From Calidifontibacillus oryziterrae (GTDB taxonomy: Bacteria; Bacillota; Bacilli; Bacillales; Bacillaceae_J): DNA of 64,000 nucleotides. This document shows positions 28,307 to 36,661 of this stretch, one piece after another; the first letter of the stretch is position 1, and each line of letters begins with the position of its first letter. The notes below the pieces were generated by a model. That model did not search any database. It was not told the DNA's origin and saw only the letters and a list, made by a program, of their open reading frames with translations. The position numbers were made by a program, and so were the translations under genes. The DNA lies in contig NZ_ANOK01000005.1 in the NCBI RefSeq assembly GCF_000331575.1, forward strand, positions 186,001 through 250,000. The letters run 5' to 3'.

Positions 28307-29011
28307 CTAATCGATTCTTTCATAATGCGAATATCCTCTACTTGATTTTATTAATTTATAAGGTACTCCTACCTGTTTTAAAACTCTATCTTTTCCTAAT
28401 GAAGCAGACTTTGCATCATAATTATTTATAGATTCAAATTTTGACTTTTCTCCCATATCATCTAGGTATTGAATCATTAAAGCATTTGGCATTTCTATTT
28501 CTTTGTCCTCAAGAAAAAATGTAAAATCATGATTTAATGACATCTCTTCCCTTACACCTTTAAATTGAACAAAACATCCTCGTTTACCTAACTGATTAAT
28601 GTGAATAAGTAAATGTTTTAACTTCTGAACACAGCTATCTTGTAATTTACTTATTTCAATTGCAACATGTAATGAATCACTATATATTACATATTCACGT
28701 AAAGCTACTGAGGACGTAAACACTTGACTTGGATTTTCCTTTAATATTTCTTTTCTTGATTCCTTCAAAATTTTCACAAACGAATTTTGAACAGTTGCTT
28801 TTTTCGGTGGCTTAAAGCGAATATCAAGCCCTTTAATCCAATTAAACTCTTTTTCTCCATCAAGTCCAATATGATATGCTGCATTTATTAAAGCCATTTT
28901 AAAAGAATACATTGTCGGTAGTAGATTCGTTTTTCCGCCAGAACTAGTCGCAAGGGAACTTTTTAAGGAAAACGGAGTTGTGAAATCGTACACGGCAATT
29001 AGCCAACTCAT
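28307..29011 (-). CDS. cas5: Cascade subunit Cas5
   Basis: This is a 234-residue RAMP protein in the Cas5 position (after Cas7). It binds the crRNA 5' handle and joins Cas8 to the Cas7 backbone. The opening YDFTTPFSLKSSLATSSGGK and SFKMALINAAYH fit Cas5 N-termini. I chose the ATG at 29011, which has GTGGGTG just upstream; a GTG at 29023 that overlaps the cas7 stop would add four residues. Sequence is otherwise diverged, so the call depends partly on gene order. Confidence 0.82.
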   Translation of the reverse strand: MSWLIAVYDFTTPFSLKSSLATSSGGKTNLLPTMYSFKMALINAAYHIGLDGEKEFNWIKGLDIRFKPPKKATVQNSFVKILKESRKEILKENPSQVFTSSVALREYVIYSDSLHVAIEISKLQDSCVQKLKHLLIHINQLGKRGCFVQFKGVREEMSLNHDFTFFLEDKEIEMPNALMIQYLDDMGEKSKFESINNYDAKSASLGKDRVLKQVGVPYKLIKSSRGYSHYERID

Positions 29012-29022
29012 ATAATCACCCA

Positions 29023-29958
29023 CTATTCTAATTCTTGGATGAGATCTGTCATATTTTGAGTGAATTCAACTTGACTATCAAATTTTTTAGCATTGATCTT
29101 TCCGTCATAGAGTCGATTGAATTGCTCGACAATCCCTTCAATTTCTTCTCGATAATTACTATTTAACGCACTAATAGAAGGAGCAGGTACAGTTGATTTT
29201 GAGTAGCTAACAATACCTTCAAACCCTAAGATATGTGGATTTTGAGTATTTCGATGTGCTCCTAACGGTTTAATAAATGTAAACATTACACTTTCTAATA
29301 GAGCTTTTGCCCTTTTTAGCCTTTCTTCTTCTGACAAAGTATATTCTCTTGAAATATCATTAAACGCGATCCTGCTTAACTCTAGATTTACAACTACCGC
29401 ATATTTGCCAGAACTAGCCGGTCGATAGAAAATATTTTGTCCAAGATTGGCACCTGACTCATCTCCAGAACCGGCTCCACGATTGTTATCAAATTTCACA
29501 TGGAAGTATGATTCCGTTCGAGTGTAATCTGGTAAACCAACTAGCCATCCAAATTCAACAGTAGATTTTCTCGATGCAGACCGATTATCCCTAGTGATTA
29601 AAATCCCCTCTAAGTCGTCCACTGTACAATACGGCAATAATTGATCGATAATTTTAACACTATTCTTCTCACCATCTAACGACTCAAAAAATGAGCCATC
29701 TCGATTTATTCGATTAGCATCAAACTTTCTACATCCATCACATAATGGTAACTCTTTTTCTATTGATAAACTTGTCAAATGATCGGCTTGAATATGCTTT
29801 AACATATCACCACTAATTGCATTTACAACTTGAAGTTCACCTTGTCCATCAACGATATGGACCATCCTTGTTTGTAACTGATTACCTTCACCACCCTCAT
29901 TATTTAAAGAGTGCATATCCAGAGTTAATAGACCAGAAATCGTTACATTGTTTATCAT
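29023..29958 (-). CDS. cas7: Cascade backbone subunit Cas7 (DevR/Csa2 type)
   Basis: This 311-residue protein opens ISGLLTLDMHSLNNEGGEGN, followed by TRMVHIVDGQGELQVVNAIS and GDMLKHIQADHL. This is the DevR/Csa2-like Cas7 family pattern. Multiple copies coat the crRNA spacer in the Cascade complex. Later LGAHRNTQNPHILGFEGIVS is also family-like. It overlaps cas8 by 4 bp (ATGA) upstream and meets cas5 at its stop. DevR/Csa2-type Cas7 occurs in I-A and related I-B systems, which helps place this locus. Confidence 0.92.
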   Translation of the reverse strand: MINNVTISGLLTLDMHSLNNEGGEGNQLQTRMVHIVDGQGELQVVNAISGDMLKHIQADHLTSLSIEKELPLCDGCRKFDANRINRDGSFFESLDGEKNSVKIIDQLLPYCTVDDLEGILITRDNRSASRKSTVEFGWLVGLPDYTRTESYFHVKFDNNRGAGSGDESGANLGQNIFYRPASSGKYAVVVNLELSRIAFNDISREYTLSEEERLKRAKALLESVMFTFIKPLGAHRNTQNPHILGFEGIVSYSKSTVPAPSISALNSNYREEIEGIVEQFNRLYDGKINAKKFDSQVEFTQNMTDLIQELE

Positions 29959-31652
29959 TCCTCATTTCCCCCTTCATCCTTTTTGGTTTTTCCATCATAA
30001 CAAGAAGCAGCGGCAACTAACATCAGCGCAATTGTTTCATGTTTCTTTGGATATTGATCAAATAAATTTGCAAACTCTTTCAATGATTCTAATGAAACTA
30101 AAAGTCTTCCTTTATAATCTTTTCCCTTCTGCTCCATTTTTCTAGCAGTTTCCCGATTGTATTCGGAAATAAAATCATTAACCACACTTATAACTTGATC
30201 TTCAAACTTTGCTTTTCTTTTTATTTCCTGAAATAGTCCGTAATGAATTTCAAACTGTTGTTTCCCTTGCGACTTTCTGTATTGCTCATTTACTGTTGCT
30301 TCTCGAATTGCCTTTGCGATTTCATCAAACCCTCTGTTATTTATTATTTCTTTAAACATTGTACTCACTCGTTGACACACTCCTTTCAAGATTTCATGCC
30401 TATGTTGAACTAGATATTTCTTTCGCTCTTTTTGTTGTAAATAAAGACCCGCATATGATGTAAGATATTCAAAAAACTTTTTCCAATCTGAACTAGATAA
30501 AAAATCTCGATACATCATTAATAGCTGCATTTCTTCACTTTTTGATTCATCCAACCTTCCCAAAACTTTTTTATGATCATCAATCACATCTATCCAGAGG
30601 TCTGCGTCTTTCTCGTTATTTATTGGAAACCAATCTGGAAAGCTAATAAATGAATTATTAATTAATACTCTACCGGAACCTAAGCTTTTAAAATAAGCAC
30701 CAGATAGCCCAGAAATAATATTACTTGGATTAACTTCCAACATCGACAAAAACGGATCATCGTCAGTAGTAACTTTTATAAAATCCTCAGAATGTTCTAC
30801 CAAAAATTCAACTACATTTAGGATAACTAATATGTCGTTCTTACTTGACGAATACTCTCGCTGTTTTAAAAATTTTTCATGCAAATTCATTAAACCTTGA
30901 ACGGTAACTTTACTTGGAATAAGTGCTGAAAACTTCAAGTCATCTTTCATTGGATAGGCATTCAACACGAGATTTGATCCTATAAAGCGCAGCCATTCTT
31001 CAAACCAGTCAACAAGTTTTGAAGGAATTGAGCCAACAGAAATGGAATTTGCTTTAGCCTTATTAACACCTTTTCCAATAATAGGATTATAGGCTTGTAC
31101 AGCTGATACAGAAGGTCTAAATACTTCCTTTTCAATTGGCTGCTGTTCTAACGATGAATACATTTTTAATCTTTCAACAATTGTTACTTTAAGATCTTGA
31201 GTTGGTACTGTTTGAATATCCTTATACAATTTATTACTTGTACCAAGTGCTTGTAATACTCTTAGGCTTTGCATTAGCAAATAAATAGGATCGGCTGGTA
31301 AAGGTAAATTCTCCGAATCCCCGCTTAAATCAACTTTAGATTTTTTCGACTCTTTTTGTGCCTTATATAATTCTTGCTCCCTAAAATACCGAAAGGCTTG
31401 AACCGGAACCCCTTCCTCATCCTCTGCAAATTGAACATAGCAGTAACCAGGTTTACGCTTTAATTCCTCTACATCCATTTGTTCAAAGTCTAATTGACTA
31501 GGAAAAACACATTTAAAAAATCCCGAATACTCTTCAATCTGAATATCATTTCTATTAAATAGAATAGACAAAAGCCTAGCTAAACCAACTGCTACTAATG
31601 CATCACCATAACTTCCATATTTTTTTTGAATATAAAATAGAGCGTTACTCAT
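29955..31652 (-). CDS. cas8: Cascade large subunit, Cas8-like
   Basis: This 565-residue protein sits between cas3 and cas7, where the large subunit belongs. The N-terminus ALFYIQKKYGSYGDALVAVG, then LARLLSILF and later GAYFKSLGSGRVLINNSFIS, are what I see; the C-terminal third is helical and charged (small-subunit-like, since no separate cas11 gene is present). Large subunits read the PAM and recruit Cas3, and they vary too much for me to name the subtype with certainty. No Cas10 GGDD palm motif is seen, which argues against type III or I-D. It ends in a 4-bp overlap with cas7. Confidence 0.75.
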   Translation of the reverse strand: MSNALFYIQKKYGSYGDALVAVGLARLLSILFNRNDIQIEEYSGFFKCVFPSQLDFEQMDVEELKRKPGYCYVQFAEDEEGVPVQAFRYFREQELYKAQKESKKSKVDLSGDSENLPLPADPIYLLMQSLRVLQALGTSNKLYKDIQTVPTQDLKVTIVERLKMYSSLEQQPIEKEVFRPSVSAVQAYNPIIGKGVNKAKANSISVGSIPSKLVDWFEEWLRFIGSNLVLNAYPMKDDLKFSALIPSKVTVQGLMNLHEKFLKQREYSSSKNDILVILNVVEFLVEHSEDFIKVTTDDDPFLSMLEVNPSNIISGLSGAYFKSLGSGRVLINNSFISFPDWFPINNEKDADLWIDVIDDHKKVLGRLDESKSEEMQLLMMYRDFLSSSDWKKFFEYLTSYAGLYLQQKERKKYLVQHRHEILKGVCQRVSTMFKEIINNRGFDEIAKAIREATVNEQYRKSQGKQQFEIHYGLFQEIKRKAKFEDQVISVVNDFISEYNRETARKMEQKGKDYKGRLLVSLESLKEFANLFDQYPKKHETIALMLVAAASCYDGKTKKDEGGNEE

Positions 31653-31663
31653 TTACTCACCTC

Positions 31664-34000
31664 CTAAATTTTTTCTTGTTGAGATAATTGATCCGCTAAT
31701 CTAAGCCTTCTACTAAAATACCAATACAAGGGCCATCCGAATTCATATTCAGAAGGATTTACTCCATATTTACTATATTGAGTTGCTTTTGCTAAGCCAA
31801 ATTTCTCATTCAATGAAACCACATTCAACGAAAAACCTTCCAAGGTCTTTAAAATTATCTTTGAAGCATCACTAACCATACTATATTCTTTCACTTGATT
31901 AACATAAGCACCGTGATGTCTTTTTATAGCAGTAAACATAGCTAAAAATAGCTCCGATTCTAATTTTTTACTTACATTCAAATCCCCTACCACTTTCATT
32001 AATATTGGAAGGACTGCACAAGCACCTTCTGCCGCATGGGGAACCCTCTTAAATTTTGCTTCTTTTTCTTTTTGAACATGATAATGATTGTTTGCATCAA
32101 AATCTGTATGTGCTAAATACTCATTCGTTATATCACCAATAATTTCCTGCTGCCAATTTTGATATGCCAGAACATTATCAATTAACAACTTGCCAGCATC
32201 ATGTAGGGCACCAACAAATTCTGCTAGTTCATTTAATGATATTGAATAGTTGTTTAAAGCCTTTTGAACTTGATTAGAAAAAACAGTATATTCCTCATCC
32301 CTACTCCGGATTTTTACTCTTACATCCATTGCATGCTCAAGATACGTTTCGTTTTTATATGAAAATCTTTTTCTTTTATCTATTTCATCTACAGTTTCCT
32401 TTGATGTAAATTCTCCTGCTTGATCCAATTTAAATCCAATGTTCTTACAGTAACTTGCAATCTGTGGAGATAATGAAATGAATGAATAATTATGAATGCT
32501 TTTTATATCCTTTAATGGTTTCCATTTTACTTCTTTTGAGTATTTATTTTGGATGTCCTCAGGAAACTCAGGATTAAAAACTAATCCATCTAAATTTTCA
32601 ATTTTCCTTAGAGCATTTATTATAGTTCGATATGGAATAGAAAAATACTCTGGTTTTTTATATAGATCAAGCTCCCATGGTTTCGGATGAATAATGACTT
32701 GAATATTATCTACGTCTCTAATAAGTTCTTTAATATGGGAACGATGACCCTCAATTTGCGTTTTCGCAACTATTTTCCTAACCTCAGAAAATGATATTTT
32801 ATTTAATAATTCTTCTTCATTATTTGAATGAACCATTTCAACCATTTGCGATTCTTCAATTGCTGTCATAATTATGGGGGCATTTTCCATTAAATAATCT
32901 TTAGTTCGATTTACTAAATTACTATCATAGGGCAAAGAACTTCCTTCTAATTCGTGTACAAACACTTTTCCAATGGATTCGCCATATCTTTCACATCTAC
33001 CCATCCTTTGAATGAGAGAATTTGCAGGACACAACTCAGTAATTAAAACTGTTGCAGATATGTCTAAGCCTACCTCTACAACTTGATTTGCTATTACAAT
33101 CATTTCCTTATTGGAATTTCGTTTCAATGTTTCTAGTATTTCAGACTCCAATTTATTTCGATGATTCTTAAGAAATCTTGCATGTAAGCATACAATTTTA
33201 TTATTTTCTCCAATCGATCTAAGATGTTCGTTAAGCTCTTTATATAGTTTTTGAGCTTTTTTAACTGTATTCACTACCACTAATGTTCGATCTTGATGTT
33301 TTTTGGTAATCTCTTCTACACTTATGGGTGCCTCATTCCAAAACACTTCTCTGAGTCTTACGGCATTTAAATCCATTTGTAAATCTACAATCTCTTGACC
33401 GGATATCATTTGGTACCGCCCATTAATTTTATTTGCTAGGGCTTCAAGGAGTTTTTCCGTAGCTGTTGCTGTCATCATACAAGTTCGCACAAAAGGTGAT
33501 AAATAATTTATCATGTCGATGTATGTTGCCAGTGATTTATCTACTTCAAGCAAATGAAATTCATCTAAAACAATATACGAACCTAAAATTGCACCAGGAG
33601 CGATATTACTACCATTTCTCGATGTTCCATATGAAACCCCCAAATAAGCTGCAAGCAGTTGATCAATTGTCGTTACTATGACGTCCCCTTCAAAATAGGG
33701 ATCCTCATTTTGTCCGCCCATTTGAATAGTAACTTTTAAACTTCTTTCTGCTAAAATTGGTTTTATTACATCTGCAACAGAAGTTACTAGGGTTCTTTGT
33801 GGTAATACGTAAAACATTCGATCAGCAAAGGCAATATTATTTTCTTTAGCATAAATAAATGGAAAAATACTCATCCAAGTCTTACCTGAACCTGTTGAGG
33901 CTGTTATAATATATTTTTCATTGTCTAATATTTCCTGAATTGCTTGTAGTTGAAATGGATAAGGGTTATGACCTGTTAGTTGTTTAAATGAATTTTCCAT
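31664..34000 (-). CDS. cas3: CRISPR effector helicase-nuclease Cas3, helicase first, HD domain last
   Basis: This 778-residue protein has an SF2 helicase half followed by an HD nuclease half. Walker A is ASTGSGKT with K40, the DExH box is DEFH at 146-149, motif III is TATA near 177, and motif VI is QRMGRCERYG at 331-340. HD residues follow in order: LEHAMDV near 555, ALHDAGKL near 598, PHAAEG near 655 and KRHHGAY near 695. It unwinds and degrades target DNA after Cascade binds. Most Cas3 proteins have HD first, so this order is a subtype marker. GGGGAGG precedes the start by six bases, and repeat-like elements lie directly upstream. Confidence 0.94.
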   Translation of the reverse strand: MENSFKQLTGHNPYPFQLQAIQEILDNEKYIITASTGSGKTWMSIFPFIYAKENNIAFADRMFYVLPQRTLVTSVADVIKPILAERSLKVTIQMGGQNEDPYFEGDVIVTTIDQLLAAYLGVSYGTSRNGSNIAPGAILGSYIVLDEFHLLEVDKSLATYIDMINYLSPFVRTCMMTATATEKLLEALANKINGRYQMISGQEIVDLQMDLNAVRLREVFWNEAPISVEEITKKHQDRTLVVVNTVKKAQKLYKELNEHLRSIGENNKIVCLHARFLKNHRNKLESEILETLKRNSNKEMIVIANQVVEVGLDISATVLITELCPANSLIQRMGRCERYGESIGKVFVHELEGSSLPYDSNLVNRTKDYLMENAPIIMTAIEESQMVEMVHSNNEEELLNKISFSEVRKIVAKTQIEGHRSHIKELIRDVDNIQVIIHPKPWELDLYKKPEYFSIPYRTIINALRKIENLDGLVFNPEFPEDIQNKYSKEVKWKPLKDIKSIHNYSFISLSPQIASYCKNIGFKLDQAGEFTSKETVDEIDKRKRFSYKNETYLEHAMDVRVKIRSRDEEYTVFSNQVQKALNNYSISLNELAEFVGALHDAGKLLIDNVLAYQNWQQEIIGDITNEYLAHTDFDANNHYHVQKEKEAKFKRVPHAAEGACAVLPILMKVVGDLNVSKKLESELFLAMFTAIKRHHGAYVNQVKEYSMVSDASKIILKTLEGFSLNVVSLNEKFGLAKATQYSKYGVNPSEYEFGWPLYWYFSRRLRLADQLSQQEKI

Positions 34001-34015
34001 AAGAAACCTCCCCTA

Positions 34016-34040
34016 CTTCAATCCCCTAAATCGGGGCATA
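34016..34040 (-). promoter_or_regulatory. repeat-like hairpin in the cas3 5' leader with compensated stem
   Basis: On the minus strand CCCC, GATTTA, GGGG is followed by ATTGAAG, directly before the cas3 ribosome binding site. It copies the CRISPR repeat core (CCTC, GCGATTA, GAGG, ATTGAAA) but both stem strands have changed together (T to C on one side and A to G on the other), keeping all four pairs. The element could be a Cas6 binding or cutting site in the cas mRNA. Confidence 0.55.
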
Positions 34041-34245
34041 AATTTAACTATTAATAAACAGATATCATAGTTTCAATCCTCTAATAACGAGGCTATTTTT
34101 TTTTAACTGTCGAATTGCCAGATAAAACATTAAATAAATGGGAGTTTCAATCCTCTTAACAAGACGTTGCAATAAATTGGAATGACAACAATTTCTTTGA
34201 ATAAATGACTATATTTCAATCCTCTAATAAAAACATGTATTCTCA
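34016..34245 (-). repeat. degenerate four-unit CRISPR mini-array upstream of cas3
   Basis: Four copies of the repeat's TTCAATCC word (plus-strand sense) begin at 34017, 34072, 34146 and 34215, spaced 55, 74 and 69 bp; the last two spacings match the main array period of about 73 bp. Unit 2 (34070) keeps the CCTC/GAGG stem, unit 1 has a compensated stem, and units 3 and 4 keep only the handle half. Orientation equals that of the main array. The TTGAAA of unit 2 lies 17 bp before a weak TAATAG, and that of unit 3 lies 17 bp before TTTTAT, so handles coincide with candidate -35 boxes for cas3. Confidence 0.8.
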
Positions 34246-34352
34246 ATAGCTACAAAACAATTTACAATTCTCCAAAATGTATAACTTCGAACTTGTGAAC
34301 ATTCTTTAACCATAATGTTTAATTAATATAACTTTTAGTTAAACTTTCAATT

Positions 34353-34424
34353 ATGAGGCTGAGAAACTCAGCCTCAAGGTTTTTATGCACAGGAGTCTAG
34401 CTCACTCTTGTGCATTTTTGACTT
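34353..34424 (+). terminator. two tandem plus-strand intrinsic terminators with no upstream gene
   Basis: The first hairpin is TGAGGCTGAG, AAA, CTCAGCCTCA (about 34354-34376) followed by AGGTTTTTATG. The second is ATGCACAGGAG and CTCTTGTGCAT (about 34385-34417, one G-U pair) followed by TTTTTG. Both are oriented to end plus-strand transcripts, yet no plus-strand gene lies in the 7 kb upstream. The rest of 34425-34780 is AT-rich and should contain the jetA promoter. Confidence 0.7.
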
Positions 34425-34780
34425 TGCTAACTAATAGCCAAATAACTAACAGTGAAATATTCTGGTTAACCAAAAAGATCTTGTTCGTATCCATTTATTT
34501 TAACCACCCCTTCGAAATTTAGTTACTATTAATAATTTGATTTCATAAGGTGAAACCAATTACTAATAATTATAGTAGCTCCATTTTATTTGAATTTTAT
34601 ACTTTTTCTCTCCATTGTTGGTGTGTTGGTCATTTTTAACATCATGAGCTATGATAAACTTTTTTATATAATAAAGACTTCCCCCACCATCCCTCTAATT
34701 CCTTCTGACTTTTTTGAAAATTCTGTGTATAAAATCCAAAGTTTTAGTCTAGCCTGCTAATAGTTTTAGGAGGTGAAAAT

Positions 34781-35989
34781 GTGGAATTGCAACAAATTAA
34801 TAAAATTCCAGAAATTGAGTATACGAAAGGCTTTGCATATTTATTTCATTTATTGAGTCACTTAACAAGTTCTAAAAATCTATTCGAACACAAAATCCAT
34901 GTCATCATGGAACTTTCTAGAAGTTCTACTAGCTCTACATTCTCAAAAGCTGACATCGAGTCTATGATCCCTCAATATCCAGCAAAAGATCTCGAGTCGA
35001 TTGTTACTAGCTTAATAGACGGCGGCTGGCTGAAACGTGAAGAAGGAACATTAAGCTACCAATTCACAAATCCAGGGTTATTATTCACACGCTTCCTGCC
35101 ATTTTTATATCAGGGTGATCAACTGGATGATCAGTCCTTTCAATCTGCCTTAAAAGATATGATGAATGCGGCTGAAAAAATGAATTTAAGTCTAACTTCA
35201 CTTGAATTTATGAGAGATCAAGCCATCCATTCAGTTCAAAGAAATATTGAAGAAATAAAGGGGGCATTGATATCCAAAAATGAAGAAAAAATCTATGAAG
35301 CTAGACAGAAGCTTGATGCCTTCTTACAAAATATTGATGATTTTCTAATAAGATTTAAGCAAATTAATGATTTTAAACGATTAAACAATATGGACATCAC
35401 TGAGAGCGATAAAAATTCTATTGAATTCTTGCTCTCACTTGAATTAAAAATTAATGAACTGTTTGATTATCGGCGGCAATCATTAATCAATTCGATTTCA
35501 ATGGGAAATGGGATCTTTACAAAGAAAGATATTGATCGTTTTATCTATCAATCTTCATTCAAAAGTTTATCCAACCTTCTTAATAATATTGTATATACAC
35601 CATCACAAGCACAATGGATTGATGAAGATGAAATAATTGAAGCACTAGGCCAATTTTTAAACATTGTTAAACCATTAAATTCGTCAAGAAATATTAGTAA
35701 AAGAGTATATGGAATTCGTGAAGAACAAAAAAGCATTTCTGCATCTTTTTTAGACAAAACTAACCTAGTTTTAGAAAATACATTTTCAGAGAACAATTTA
35801 ATTTCCTTAGAAAAGTTTTTACTTCAATTTGATAACAAAGTTGATTTGTTTATGCATTTTGCTGCTTTGTGCTATTTGGACTCAAAAAAATTATTACGAT
35901 ATCAATTACAAACAATCAAAAAAGCAAAATCATTAAATAATAGCATATTGAAAACAGTCTCAATTGCAACCATAGAAAGGAGAGAGTGA
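34781..35989 (+). CDS. jetA: Wadjet system subunit JetA (kleisin-like)
   Basis: This 402-residue protein is the first of four genes with the size order and partners of Wadjet, an SMC-like complex that recognises and cleaves circular plasmids. An N-terminal winged-helix-like region (TKGFAYLFHLLSHLTSSKNL) is followed by long helices (about 120-230: MRDQAIHSVQRNIEEIKGAL) and a C-terminal domain, as expected for a MukF/kleisin-type subunit. It starts with GTG (34781), preceded by TAGGAGGTG. It ends one base before jetB. Identity rests mainly on its place next to clear JetC and JetD. Confidence 0.8.
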   Translation: MELQQINKIPEIEYTKGFAYLFHLLSHLTSSKNLFEHKIHVIMELSRSSTSSTFSKADIESMIPQYPAKDLESIVTSLIDGGWLKREEGTLSYQFTNPGLLFTRFLPFLYQGDQLDDQSFQSALKDMMNAAEKMNLSLTSLEFMRDQAIHSVQRNIEEIKGALISKNEEKIYEARQKLDAFLQNIDDFLIRFKQINDFKRLNNMDITESDKNSIEFLLSLELKINELFDYRRQSLINSISMGNGIFTKKDIDRFIYQSSFKSLSNLLNNIVYTPSQAQWIDEDEIIEALGQFLNIVKPLNSSRNISKRVYGIREEQKSISASFLDKTNLVLENTFSENNLISLEKFLLQFDNKVDLFMHFAALCYLDSKKLLRYQLQTIKKAKSLNNSILKTVSIATIERRE

Positions 35990-35990
35990 C

Positions 35991-36392
35991 TTGAATAATA
36001 TTTATGACATTACATCTGAAGAAATTTGTGCTGTATTAACCATTCAACCCATTTCTAAGCAATACATACCTCAATTAGATTTTGATGATTATTTAAGAAA
36101 GAAAGTAATCAATTCACTTGCTGAAGCTGGTTATGAGTTTATCGATGATTCTTTATCAGGCTATTACGATGCTAGATTAAAGAAGGAAATCCGTACAACA
36201 AGACCAATAATGGAACAAAAATTAATCGGTAACCAACTTAACATTAATGAAAAAGCTATACTTGTAATTTTGTGGTGTTTACTTGTTCTACCACGGATTG
36301 ATCATATGATTCGGAGAGAATTAAGAGATCCCTTGACTATTACGGAAGAACAGCTATATGAAAATTTCAAGCAACATATTGGTCCAAAGTAA
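35991..36392 (+). CDS. jetB: Wadjet subunit JetB, N-terminal part (frame broken)
   Basis: A TTG start with AAAGGAGAGAG upstream opens 133 codons (NNIYDITSEEICAVLTIQPI onward), ending FKQHIGPK and stop at 36392. JetB is the MukE-like winged-helix subunit that binds JetA and is normally around 200 residues, so this frame is short. One additional A in the CCAAAGTAAAT stretch at 36384-36394 would read GPKVNLRKIM and run straight into the frame of the next entry. I therefore regard this as the front half of a split jetB. Confidence 0.75.
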   Translation: MNNIYDITSEEICAVLTIQPISKQYIPQLDFDDYLRKKVINSLAEAGYEFIDDSLSGYYDARLKKEIRTTRPIMEQKLIGNQLNINEKAILVILWCLLVLPRIDHMIRRELRDPLTITEEQLYENFKQHIGPK

Positions 36393-36406
36393 ATCTCAGA
36401 AAAATC

Positions 36407-36661
36407 ATGACAATACTTCGCAAGCACCAATTCTTACAATATTCTCTAAAAAAGAAAGCTTATATTGCTGGCCCAAGATTGTTTACCGCGATCGATTCAA
36501 GTATTATGTACGACCGTGTCAAAACTAATATGATTGATTTTTTAGTAGCTGAACATGAAAAACAGCAAACAGCATTTAATAATACTGTTAATTCTACTAT
36601 TCAAAGTTATGTTCTAGAAATGAAGGAGGGTGAATACAATGAGCACCGCAAAAATGCATAA
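36407..36661 (+). CDS. jetB: Wadjet subunit JetB, C-terminal part
   Basis: This 84-codon frame (ILRKHQFLQYSLKKKAYIAG and on to IMYDRVKTNMIDFLVAEHEK) continues the winged-helix pattern of the preceding frame, two bases out of register. No ribosome binding site precedes its ATG, which argues for a broken gene over a separate protein. It overlaps the jetC start by 23 bp. If the break is real, the Wadjet complex may lack a working JetB, unless frameshifting or internal initiation rescues it. Confidence 0.7.
   Translation: MTILRKHQFLQYSLKKKAYIAGPRLFTAIDSSIMYDRVKTNMIDFLVAEHEKQQTAFNNTVNSTIQSYVLEMKEGEYNEHRKNA

Noticed and set aside
29955-31652. Cas10-type large subunit (type III or I-D)
   Set aside because: No GGDD palm motif or HD domain is visible in this protein; the HD is on Cas3.
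34041-34700. Mini-array intervals as guides against nearby DNA
   Set aside because: The best by-eye matches were a 7-base match at about 34648 and a 10-base match CCATTTATTT at about 34491 that does not start at the handle; in such AT-rich DNA these are expected by chance.
36630-36638. GTG at 36630 as the jetC start
   Set aside because: The GTG touches the AAGGAGG site; the ATG at 36639 has correct spacing.
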